Below, piece after piece: positions 32,171-39,843 of a stretch of 64,000 nucleotides of DNA. This stretch comes from Microbacterium oxydans (GTDB lineage Bacteria; Actinomycetota; Actinomycetes; Actinomycetales; Microbacteriaceae), in assembly GCF_900095745.1 (NCBI RefSeq), contig NZ_FMIR01000018.1:434001-498000 (forward strand). The letters run 5' to 3'. The notes below the pieces were generated by a model. The model made no database searches and was not told the DNA's origin. It worked only from the letters and a program-made list of their open reading frames with translations. The translations under genes and the position numbers were made by a program. Position 1 is the first letter of the stretch. Each line of letters opens with the position of its first letter.

Positions 32171-34765
32171 ATGACGACCGTCTCCGCGCCGCGCATCGAA
32201 CACCACCGGGAGCCACTCGGCACCGGCGAATCCCGCCCGCGACTGAGCTGGACGCTCAGCGACGCTCCCCGGGCTTGGAGCCAGCAGGCGTACGCGATCA
32301 CCGTGGTCGGCCCCGCGGGAGAGGAAACCGTCGAGGTCGCCTCCGCCGAGCAGGTGCTGGTGCCCTGGCCGAGCCGCGCGCTCGATTCTCGGGATCGCGT
32401 CGCCGTGCGCGTCGCGGTGCAGGGTGCCGATGGCAACTGGTCTGACCCGAGCCCGGAGACGTGGCTGGAGACGGGCCTGCTGCACCCGGAGGACTGGTCC
32501 GCGAGGCCGGTCGGGCTGGAGCTCGACGAGAACCCGGAGAGCGATGCCCGTCGGGCGACTCTCGTGCGGCGGGGATTCCTCATCGACGGCGAGATCGCCC
32601 GCGCGCGGCTGTACGCCACCGCGCACGGCCTCTACGACGCCGAGATCAACGGCATCCGCGTCGGCTCCGACACCCTCTCACCGGGCTGGACGGTCTATCG
32701 CGAGCGACTCCGCTACTACACGTACGACGTGACGGACCTGCTGCGCGACGGCGAGAACGCGCTCGGAGCCTGGCTCGGCGACGGCTGGTACCGAGGTCGA
32801 CTCGGTTGGCGGGGCGGTCGCCGCAACATCTTCGGCGGGGACCTGTCGTTCCTCGGCCAGCTGGAGATCACCTACACCGACGGAACACGTCAGACCCTCG
32901 CGACGGACGACACCTGGAAGGGCGCGCCCTCCCCGATCCTCCGTTCCGGCATCTACGACGGGGAGGACCACGACGGGCGGCAGGAGGTGCCGGGCTGGTC
33001 GACCGCCGCATTCGACGACAGCGGCTGGATGCCGGTCACCGTGCGCGCTCGCGACCCGCGCACCCTCGTGGTGCCGACCGGACCGCCCGTCCGAGTGACC
33101 GAAGACGTCGCGCCCATCGCCGTGCTCACCTCACCGCGAGGCGCGCGCATCCTCGACTTCGGTCAGAACCTGGTCGGACGGGTGCGCATCCGCGTCACGG
33201 GACCACGGGGCTCGACCGTCACACTCCGCACGGCCGAGGTGCTGCAGGAAGGCGAGATCTACACGCGTCCCCTGCGCAGCGCCCGAGCCACCGACCACTA
33301 CACGCTGACCGGGCGCCCCGACGGCGAGGAGTGGGAGCCGCGGTTCACGTTCCACGGCTTCCGCTACGTCGAGGTCGACGGATGGCCGGGCGACCTCGAT
33401 GCGGACGCCGCCGCCGGCGCGCTCACCGCGCGCGTGCTGCACACCGACCTCGAGCGCACCGGCTGGTTCGCCTGCTCGGACCCGCTGGTCGAGCAGCTGC
33501 ACCGCAACGTCGTCTGGGGCATGCGGGGCAACTTCGTCGACATCCCGACCGACTGTCCGCAGCGCGACGAGCGCGTCGGGTGGACGGGCGATATCCAGGT
33601 GTTCGGCCCGACCGCGTCGACGCTGTTCAACGTCTCGGGAATGCTCTCCGGCTGGCTGCGCGACGTGGAGGCGGACCAGCTGCCCGACGGGACGGTCCCC
33701 TGGTTCGTCCCCGTCATCCCGACCCACAAGGTGTGGGATCCGATCCGGCCCGGCGCCGCGTGGGGTGACGTCGCGACCCTGCTGCCCTGGACTCTCTTCC
33801 AGCGCTTCGGCGACGTCGGTGTTCTGGCTGCCCAGTTCGAGAGCGCCCGGCGATGGGTCGACAAGATCGAATCGGTCGCCGGCCCCGACCGGCTGTGGAA
33901 CGAGGGCTTCCAGTTGGGCGATTGGCTCGACCCCGCAGCTCCTCCGCAGGACCCGGGCAATGGGCGAACCGACCGCTATCTGGTCGCGACCGCCTACTTC
34001 GCGCGATCGGCGCGCGCCGTCGCCGACATGGCTCGCGTGCTCGACCGCTCAGCGGATGCGGACCGGTACGCCGCTCTCGCCGCGGAGGTCGCAGCAGCCT
34101 TCCGTGCCGCATACGTGAAGCCCGACGGCACGATGCCCTCGGATGCGCAGACCGCCTACGCGCTCGCCATCGCGTTCGACCTGCTCCCTGACCCTGCCCA
34201 GCGCGCGAAAGCGGGTGATCGTCTCGCCGAACTCGTCCATGCCGACGGCAACCGCATCGCGACGGGCTTCGTGGGCACTCCCCTCGTGTGCGACGCCCTC
34301 ACCCTCACCGGCCACGTCGATACCGCATACGACCTGCTGCTCGAGAAGGACTGCCCGTCATGGCTGTATCAGGTCGTGCACGGCGCGACGACGATCTGGG
34401 AGCGGTGGGATGCACTGCTTCCGGACGGTTCGGTCAACCCCGGGACCATGACCTCGTTCAACCACTACGCGCTGGGAGCGGTCGCCGACTGGCTGCACCG
34501 CAGTGTCGCCGGGCTCGCCCCCGCCGAGCCCGGCTACCGACGCATCTGGTTCGCGCCCCTGCCAGGGGGCGGGCTGACCCATGCGTCGGCGACACAGCTC
34601 ACCCCGTACGGCAAGGCGTCGATCTCGTGGCGCGTCGAGCAGGACGAACTTCAGGTCGACCTCGTCGTGCCCGTCGGTGCGACCGCCGAGCTCGACCTTC
34701 TGGGCTCGGACGTCGAGGAACTCGGGCACGGCTCCCATACGCGCTCGGTGCCGTTGTCGGGGTGA
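32171..34765 (+). CDS. Alpha-L-rhamnosidase, GH78
   Basis: About 864 residues. N-terminal beta-sandwich domains (DUF4964/Bac_rhamnosid_N-like, from HHREPLGTGESRPRLSWTLS) lead to an (alpha/alpha)6 catalytic barrel, then a C-terminal beta domain. The catalytic stretch DIPTDCPQRDERVGWTGDIQ (about 455) carries the conserved acid residues, followed by FQLGDWLDPAAP (about 577) and TTIWERWDALLPDGS (about 738). There is no signal peptide, so it acts in the cytoplasm on imported rhamnosides, releasing L-rhamnose for the neighbouring pathway. AAGGA eight bases before ATG 32171 favours that start; ATG 32162 is also possible. It lies just upstream of a convergent LacI regulator. Confidence 0.93.
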   Translation: MTTVSAPRIEHHREPLGTGESRPRLSWTLSDAPRAWSQQAYAITVVGPAGEETVEVASAEQVLVPWPSRALDSRDRVAVRVAVQGADGNWSDPSPETWLETGLLHPEDWSARPVGLELDENPESDARRATLVRRGFLIDGEIARARLYATAHGLYDAEINGIRVGSDTLSPGWTVYRERLRYYTYDVTDLLRDGENALGAWLGDGWYRGRLGWRGGRRNIFGGDLSFLGQLEITYTDGTRQTLATDDTWKGAPSPILRSGIYDGEDHDGRQEVPGWSTAAFDDSGWMPVTVRARDPRTLVVPTGPPVRVTEDVAPIAVLTSPRGARILDFGQNLVGRVRIRVTGPRGSTVTLRTAEVLQEGEIYTRPLRSARATDHYTLTGRPDGEEWEPRFTFHGFRYVEVDGWPGDLDADAAAGALTARVLHTDLERTGWFACSDPLVEQLHRNVVWGMRGNFVDIPTDCPQRDERVGWTGDIQVFGPTASTLFNVSGMLSGWLRDVEADQLPDGTVPWFVPVIPTHKVWDPIRPGAAWGDVATLLPWTLFQRFGDVGVLAAQFESARRWVDKIESVAGPDRLWNEGFQLGDWLDPAAPPQDPGNGRTDRYLVATAYFARSARAVADMARVLDRSADADRYAALAAEVAAAFRAAYVKPDGTMPSDAQTAYALAIAFDLLPDPAQRAKAGDRLAELVHADGNRIATGFVGTPLVCDALTLTGHVDTAYDLLLEKDCPSWLYQVVHGATTIWERWDALLPDGSVNPGTMTSFNHYALGAVADWLHRSVAGLAPAEPGYRRIWFAPLPGGGLTHASATQLTPYGKASISWRVEQDELQVDLVVPVGATAELDLLGSDVEELGHGSHTRSVPLSG

Positions 34766-34786
34766 CTGCCGGCCGTGAGCCGAAGG

Positions 34787-35794
34787 TCAGCCGTCAGTCG
34801 ACTGCCGCACGACCAGCTCGGGGCGGAACCGCACCCGGCGCTCATACTCGCCGTCGGGATCACTGATCGACCGCAGCAGCAGCTCGACCGCGGTGCGTCC
34901 GATGAGCTGGGCGGGCTGGCGCACCGACGTCAACGGCACGACGGCGGCGGTCGCGAAGTCGATGTCGTCGTAGCCGACCAGCGCGATGTCCTCCGGCACC
35001 CGGATCGTGCGCAAGAGGGTCAGCGCCTGCAGCATCCCCACCGCGAGCAGGTCATTCGCCGCGAAGACCGCATCCGGACGCTCTCCCACGGCACGCGCGG
35101 CGATCTCCTCGCCGGCAGCGCGTCCGTGCAGCACCGTGAGCGCCGGCATCCGGATCACCTCGAGCGTCGCATCGGAGACCTCGGCGACCGCTCGGCGAGC
35201 GCCTTCGAGGCGCTGGGCGACCTGGGTGATCCCCTCGGGGCCACCCACGAAAGCGAGACGACGCCGTCCGATCTGCAGGAGATGCCGGGCAGCGAGGAAT
35301 CCCCCCTCGACGTCGTCGACCGACACCGAGCAGAACGCCGACCCCGGCACCTCACGGTCGACCAAGACCACCGGGATGCCCGACGCCTGCACGCGCAGCA
35401 GCTTGTCGCTGTCTTCGGATGCGGGGGTTATCAGCACACCGTTCACCCGCTGCTCGCGGAAGAGGTCGAGGTAGCTGTCCTCCCGCGAGGGGTTCTCGTC
35501 GCTGTTGCCGAGCAGTACGGCGAGGGCGTCGTCGTCGGCGCGCGCTTCGGCGCCACGGGCGACGTCGGCGAAGAACGGGTTGCCCGCGTCCGGCACGATC
35601 AGCCCGATGCTGCGGCTGCGACCGGCGCGCAGCTGGCGGGCTGCATCGTTGCGCACGAAACCGAGCTCGGCGATCACCGCCTGCACCCGCTCGACCGTCG
35701 TCGCCGCGACTTTGTCCGGTTGGTTCAGGACGTTCGACACCGTTCCGACGGACACACCTGCCGCCGCTGCGACGTCGCGCACACTCACTGCCAC
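34787..35794 (-). CDS. LacI family regulator, rhamnose cluster (copy 1)
   Basis: 335 residues. The helix-turn-helix VRDVAAAAGVSVGTVSNVLN covers residues 5-24, with hinge helix RNDAARQLRAG at about 48-58. The periplasmic-binding-like effector domain starts RSIGLIVPDAGNPFF. The GTG start at 35794 has GAGGAG five bases upstream; the longer frame to 36064 overlaps the divergent rhaM and is rejected. It is divergent from rhaM-rhaI, whose promoter carries TGAAACGATTCA at its start point. It is strongly similar to the second LacI at 48453, so both may bind the same operator. Confidence 0.93.
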   Translation of the reverse strand: MAVSVRDVAAAAGVSVGTVSNVLNQPDKVAATTVERVQAVIAELGFVRNDAARQLRAGRSRSIGLIVPDAGNPFFADVARGAEARADDDALAVLLGNSDENPSREDSYLDLFREQRVNGVLITPASEDSDKLLRVQASGIPVVLVDREVPGSAFCSVSVDDVEGGFLAARHLLQIGRRRLAFVGGPEGITQVAQRLEGARRAVAEVSDATLEVIRMPALTVLHGRAAGEEIAARAVGERPDAVFAANDLLAVGMLQALTLLRTIRVPEDIALVGYDDIDFATAAVVPLTSVRQPAQLIGRTAVELLLRSISDPDGEYERRVRFRPELVVRQSTDG

Positions 35795-35858
35795 TGCTGC
35801 TCCTCGTCGCTTCGGATGCTGTCCGCAGTGTACGGCAATCGATCGTCGAGGCTCCGGC

Positions 35859-35888
35859 TTGACGGGCAGCCGGAGCCCTGCGTAGCAT
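35859..35888 (+). promoter_or_regulatory. Promoter of rhaM-rhaI
   Basis: TTGACG (35859-35864), an 18-base spacer, then TAGCAT (35883-35888). Transcription would start near 35895, at the edge of the operator. Confidence 0.65.
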
Positions 35889-35894
35889 GAGTAT

Positions 35895-35906
35895 TGAAAC
35901 GATTCA
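35895..35906. promoter_or_regulatory. LacI-type operator of rhaM-rhaI
   Basis: TGAAACGATTCA, matching TGAAnCGnTTCA, placed at about +1. The same symmetric core occurs before the rhamnose transporter operon at 48352-48363. Confidence 0.65.
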
Positions 35907-35937
35907 GACCTTCCCGTCACCACGGCAGAGGAGCCCC

Positions 35938-36336
35938 ATGACGCGCGTCGCCTTCCAGCTGCAGATCCGTGCCGAGCTGCTCGACGAGTACCTCGCTCGG
36001 CATTCTCCGGTGTGGCCGGAGATGCTGGCCGAGATCGCCGCCGCCGGGCGCCGCAACTACACACTGTTCCTCGGCTGTCACGGCACCCTCATCGGCTACT
36101 ACGAAACCGATGACGATGCCGCCGCCCAGGCGTACCTCGCCGCCTCTCCGGTCGCCGCGCGCTGGGAGGCCGAGATGAGCCGGTTCTTCCAGGGCCTCGA
36201 CGGTCGGCCCGACCAGGCCGCCACCGCACTCACCGAGGTGTTCCACCTCGAAGACCAGCTCGCCACCGCCGGCGGGCACGCAGCATCCGACGACGACTCC
36301 ACCCCCGCCACCGACTCAGAAAGCAGTGCATCGTGA
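35938..36336 (+). CDS. rhaM: L-rhamnose mutarotase
   Basis: 132 residues. The core is RVAFQLQIRAELLDEYLARH (residues 3-22), then VWPEMLAEIAAAGRRNYTLF and FLGCHGTLIGYYETDD, typical of RhaM/RhaU. The Tyr and His of this region take part in ring opening. It interconverts alpha- and beta-L-rhamnose so the isomerase is fed. A disordered acidic tail (about 110-132) is extra. AGAGGAG supports ATG 35938. The stop overlaps the rhaI GTG, so the two are co-translated under the LacI operator. Confidence 0.93.
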   Translation: MTRVAFQLQIRAELLDEYLARHSPVWPEMLAEIAAAGRRNYTLFLGCHGTLIGYYETDDDAAAQAYLAASPVAARWEAEMSRFFQGLDGRPDQAATALTEVFHLEDQLATAGGHAASDDDSTPATDSESSAS

Positions 36337-37499
36337 GCATCCTCTCCCCCGACCACCTCGCAACCCTCGAGAAGCAGGGCATCGAACTGCCCAGCTGGGC
36401 GTTCGGCAACTCGGGCACCCGGTTCAAGGTGTTCGGCACCCCCGGCACCCCGCGGGATCCGTTCGAGAAGATCGCCGATGCGGCGCAGGTACAGAAGTAC
36501 ACCGCCCTCGCCCCCTCGGTCGCGCTGCACATCCCGTGGGACCTCGTCGACTCGTACGACGATCTGCGTAAGCACGCCGAAGACCTGGGCGTCACGCTCG
36601 GCACCATCAACTCCAACACCTTCCAGGACGACGAGTACAAGTTCGGCGCCCTCACGCACGAAGACGCAGGCGTCCGCCAGAAGGCCATCGACCACCACCT
36701 CGCCTGCATCGACGTGATGGACGCCACCGGCAGCCGCGACCTCAAGATCTGGCTGGCCGAGGGCTCGAACTACCCGGGCCAGGCTGACCTCCGCGGCCGG
36801 CAGGACCGCCTGCAGGAGTCGCTGCAGAAGATCTATGCGCGTCTCGGCGAAGACCAGCGCCTGGTGCTCGAGTACAAGTTCTTCGAGCCGGCTTTCTACC
36901 ACACCGATGTTCCCGACTGGGGCACGTCCTACGCGCAGGTCAGCGCCCTCGGCGACAAGGCCATGGTCTGCCTCGACACGGGTCACCACGCGCCCGGGAC
37001 GAACATCGAGTTCATCGTGATGCAGCTGCTGCGCCTCGGCAAGCTCGGCTCGTTCGACTTCAACTCGCGCTTCTACGCCGACGACGACCTGATCGTCGGC
37101 GCGGCCGATCCGTTCCAGCTGTTCCGCATCCTGTTCGAGGTCATCCGCGGTGGCGGCCTCAACAACCCCGATGTGGCATTCATGCTCGACCAGTGCCACA
37201 ACGTCGAGGACAAGATCCCCGGCCAGATCCGCTCCGTGCTCAATGTGCAGGAGATGACCGCCCGCGCGCTGCTCGTCGACCACGATGCGCTCACCGCCGC
37301 GCAGAAGTCGGGCGACGTGCTCGCCGCGAACGCCGTCTTCATGGATGCGTTCTACACCGACGTGCGCCCGGCCCTGGCCGAGTGGCGCGAGTCGCGCGGT
37401 CTGGCCGCCGACCCGATGGCCGCCTACGCTGCGTCCGGCTACCAGCAGAAGATCGCCGCCGACCGCGTCGGCGGCGTGCAGGCCGGCTGGGGCGCCTGA
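36333..37499 (+). CDS. rhaI: L-rhamnose isomerase, RhaI type
   Basis: 388 residues, TIM-barrel isomerase of the non-classical RhaI group (as in Pseudomonas stutzeri), not the E. coli RhaA fold length. Metal and base residues are seen in LEYKFFEPAFYHTDVPDWG (about residue 180), VCLDTGHHAPGTNIEF (about 213) and SFDFNSRFYADDDL (about 245). It converts L-rhamnose to L-rhamnulose. The GTG start overlaps the rhaM stop (GTGA at 36333). It is the last gene of this small operon; a separate promoter serves the next gene. Confidence 0.95.
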   Translation: MSILSPDHLATLEKQGIELPSWAFGNSGTRFKVFGTPGTPRDPFEKIADAAQVQKYTALAPSVALHIPWDLVDSYDDLRKHAEDLGVTLGTINSNTFQDDEYKFGALTHEDAGVRQKAIDHHLACIDVMDATGSRDLKIWLAEGSNYPGQADLRGRQDRLQESLQKIYARLGEDQRLVLEYKFFEPAFYHTDVPDWGTSYAQVSALGDKAMVCLDTGHHAPGTNIEFIVMQLLRLGKLGSFDFNSRFYADDDLIVGAADPFQLFRILFEVIRGGGLNNPDVAFMLDQCHNVEDKIPGQIRSVLNVQEMTARALLVDHDALTAAQKSGDVLAANAVFMDAFYTDVRPALAEWRESRGLAADPMAAYAASGYQQKIAADRVGGVQAGWGA

Positions 37500-37531
37500 C
37501 CACACCCGTCGACAGCGGGGAATGCACGGCG

Positions 37532-37537
37532 TATCTT
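37532..37537 (+). promoter_or_regulatory. -10 box of the surface-protein gene
   Basis: TATCTT, six bases before ATG 37544. This indicates a transcript separate from rhaMI. Confidence 0.45.
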
Positions 37538-37543
37538 CGGAGC

Positions 37544-38953
37544 ATGCCGGCCCTTCGCAGGTCACGCGCCCGTCGGTCGCTCCCCTTCCTGGGAGCGACC
37601 GCGGCGCTCGGCGTGATCATCGCGTCGGGCGCCTCGACTGCCACTGCCGCACCGGGGTCGCCGGGAGTCATGGGAGCGCCGACCGTAGTGCTGTATGAGG
37701 GCTTCGAGGGCCCCGTGCCTCCGGCGACACCGGAGTTCGTGCAGACGATCGCGGACTATGACGACGGCATCGCCCCGCCGGTGCCGGGATACGTCGGCCG
37801 CAACGGGGAGCTGTACCGGGCCGACCCGGCCTGGAACGGCCAATTCTGCAACGGGCTCATCGTCGCCGGTGATGACGTCTCGACCCTTCCCACGGCCTCC
37901 CAGGCGGCGGACTGCCAGCAGAGCGGGTGGAACCAGTCGCGCGGTCTCGCCGAGACGCTGGGTGCGTGGGCATCCGATCCGGAGTACCCGTATCCCGCAG
38001 TGCCCCGCCCCGAACCCGGAGCGAACCACGCGGTGAGTTCCTACACGCAGGGCGACTCGCCGGCCGGAGTGATGGCCGCGACCGTGGTGCCGGTGACCGT
38101 CGGGCACTACTACACGGCGACCATCGATGTGGCCCAGGCGAACTGCTGGACCACGAACCCCGTCAACCTGGCACTGAGCCTGGACGACGGCGCGTCCGCT
38201 CCGGTCGACGCCTTTCCCGGCCCGATCGCCGCGTGCGATCTGCCCGTCCATCAGATCAACGGGAACAACGTGGGGACCTTCAGCGGACTCACCTCGCTGC
38301 TGGCGCGGTCGACGAGCATGGAGGTGGCGCTGCTCAACACCCTGGGTGGAGGCGGTGGCGATGACAACGCCTTCGACAACCTCGCCCTCATCGACACGAC
38401 TCCGCAGCTCGATGCGGTGATCGCGGCGCCCCCGAGCGGCGACGCCTACGCCGCCGACCAGCCGGCCCGCCTGCTGCTCACCGTCACCAATACGCATCTC
38501 GCAGGATCGCCCATCGTGCCCAGCGGGGCGAAACCGGAATGGAGCTTCGACCTCGCCCTGCCCGCTGGTCTCGTTCCCGCGGACGACCCCGCCATCGAGA
38601 CGGATTGCCCGAACGGCGCGCTCGACGTGACGTCGGCGAGCATCGTCGGTCGCGGCAGCCTCGGACCGACGGACGTCTCGTGCTCGCTCGCGCTGGACCT
38701 CGTGTCGTCCGGGGGCGAGTACGTCCTCGATCCGGTCGCATACGAACTCACCGGGCTGCTCGCGCCCGCAGCGACATCGGTGGGCTTCGCCGCCGCACCG
38801 GCCACGCCCGATCCTTCGCCGACGGGCGGCCCCGTCCTGGCGGACAGCGGGTCCGAGCCCCTTCCGGCGCTCCTGTCCGGCATGCTCGCGGTGGCGCTCG
38901 GAGCTGCACTGATCCACCTGTCCGTCGCGGCTCGTCGACGTCGCACCCGATAG
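37544..38953 (+). CDS. Secreted surface protein with sorting-signal-like C-terminus
   Basis: 469 residues. A basic signal peptide (MPALRRSRARRSLPFLGATA...ATA) covers about 1-36. A large extracellular beta-rich region begins VVLYEGFEGPVP and contains a DUF11-like segment (ARLLLTVTNTHLAGSPIVPS onward, about 305-410). A linker TPDPSPTGG follows, then LADSGSEPLP, a hydrophobic helix and RRRRTR at the end. That order is a cell-wall sorting signal, with LADSG as a variant of LPxTG. No sortase is in the window. It sits inside the rhamnose cluster but has its own leaderless promoter; a link to rhamnose-containing surface glycans is only a guess. Confidence 0.82.
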   Translation: MPALRRSRARRSLPFLGATAALGVIIASGASTATAAPGSPGVMGAPTVVLYEGFEGPVPPATPEFVQTIADYDDGIAPPVPGYVGRNGELYRADPAWNGQFCNGLIVAGDDVSTLPTASQAADCQQSGWNQSRGLAETLGAWASDPEYPYPAVPRPEPGANHAVSSYTQGDSPAGVMAATVVPVTVGHYYTATIDVAQANCWTTNPVNLALSLDDGASAPVDAFPGPIAACDLPVHQINGNNVGTFSGLTSLLARSTSMEVALLNTLGGGGGDDNAFDNLALIDTTPQLDAVIAAPPSGDAYAADQPARLLLTVTNTHLAGSPIVPSGAKPEWSFDLALPAGLVPADDPAIETDCPNGALDVTSASIVGRGSLGPTDVSCSLALDLVSSGGEYVLDPVAYELTGLLAPAATSVGFAAAPATPDPSPTGGPVLADSGSEPLPALLSGMLAVALGAALIHLSVAARRRRTR

Positions 38954-38975
38954 CGTCGGCCTCGCGCGCACCGGA

Positions 38976-38981
38976 TAGATT
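38976..38981 (+). promoter_or_regulatory. -10 box of the DeoR gene
   Basis: TAGATT, six bases before ATG 38988. Confidence 0.5.
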
Positions 38982-38987
38982 CCTCCC

Positions 38988-39749
38988 ATGGCTCTTTCCG
39001 GCAATCTCGAGGCGCAGCGCCGCCGAGACGAACTCGTCGAACTCGCGAACAGCCCTCAGGGCGTCATGATCGAGGCCGCTGCCGAGCTCTTCTCCGTGTC
39101 GTCGATGACGATCCGGCGCGACCTCCTCGAGCTGGAGGCCGAGGGGCGCGTGCGGCGCGTGCGCGGCGGGGCGACCGCGGCTCCGCGAGCTCGCCCGTTC
39201 GATGCGCGGCGGGCCATCCGCGCGAGCGCGAAGCGGGCGATCGCCGAGAAGGCGCTCCGGCTCGTTCCCGCTCAGGGCAGCATCGCGCTCGACGCCTCCT
39301 CGACGGTCAACATGCTCGCCTCGATCGTCGGCCCGAGAGCCGGACTCACGGCGTACACGAACTCGTTCGAGTCGTTCCAGCTCCTGCAACCACTCGACGG
39401 CGTGACGGCGGTGATCTCCGGCGGGACCGCCGAGCCGACCACGGGCAGCCTCGTCGGACCGATCGCGCGCCGGAGCATGCGATCGGTGTACTTCGACATC
39501 TTCTTCTCGTCGGCAGATGCACTCGACAGCACCGACGGCACCTCGGAGGTGTCGGTCGACGAGGCGGAGTTGAAGCAGGCGATGGCCGCGAACGCCGGCA
39601 CCACGGTGGTGTGCCTCGACTCCAGCAAGCTCGAGCGCCGTTCCGTCGCCCGCACACTGGAACGCGAGGAGATCTCGGTGCTCATCACGGAACTCGACCC
39701 GGGAGACGAGCGCCTCAACGCCTTCCGGCAGACCGCCGACATCCTCTGA
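38988..39749 (+). CDS. DeoR family regulator of rhamnose catabolism
   Basis: 253 residues. The N-terminal winged helix (about 10-65) reads EAAAELFSVSSMTIRRDLLE then EAEGRVRRVRGGAT. The C-terminal DeoR sensor domain has SIALDASSTVNMLASIV and the phosphosugar-binding region IFFSSADALDSTDGTSEVSVDE. Rhizobial rhaR of the rhaRSTPQ system is also a DeoR protein. It lies 94 bp upstream of rhaEW in the same direction, and a TGTTA-N14-TAACA repeat between the two is a candidate site. It probably senses a rhamnose-pathway phosphate. Confidence 0.9.
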   Translation: MALSGNLEAQRRRDELVELANSPQGVMIEAAAELFSVSSMTIRRDLLELEAEGRVRRVRGGATAAPRARPFDARRAIRASAKRAIAEKALRLVPAQGSIALDASSTVNMLASIVGPRAGLTAYTNSFESFQLLQPLDGVTAVISGGTAEPTTGSLVGPIARRSMRSVYFDIFFSSADALDSTDGTSEVSVDEAELKQAMAANAGTTVVCLDSSKLERRSVARTLEREEISVLITELDPGDERLNAFRQTADIL

Positions 39750-39773
39750 CCACTTCGCACTGACGTGGTTTCA

Positions 39774-39797
39774 TGTTATCTTTCACAAGAAGTAACA
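39774..39797. promoter_or_regulatory. Candidate DeoR operator before rhaEW
   Basis: TGTTA and TAACA arms separated by 14 bases in the only AT-rich stretch of this gap. A second repeat TGCACA-N6-TGTGCA lies at 39805-39822. Confidence 0.45.
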
Positions 39798-39843
39798 GCA
39801 TGAGTGCACATGGTCGTGTGCATCGCCCCTGTCTTGGAGAGTC

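Noticed and set aside
30422..32626. 734-codon minus-strand open frame
   Set aside because: It is antisense to the MFS exporter and GH78; composition (His/Asp/Arg-rich) is that of a GC shadow.
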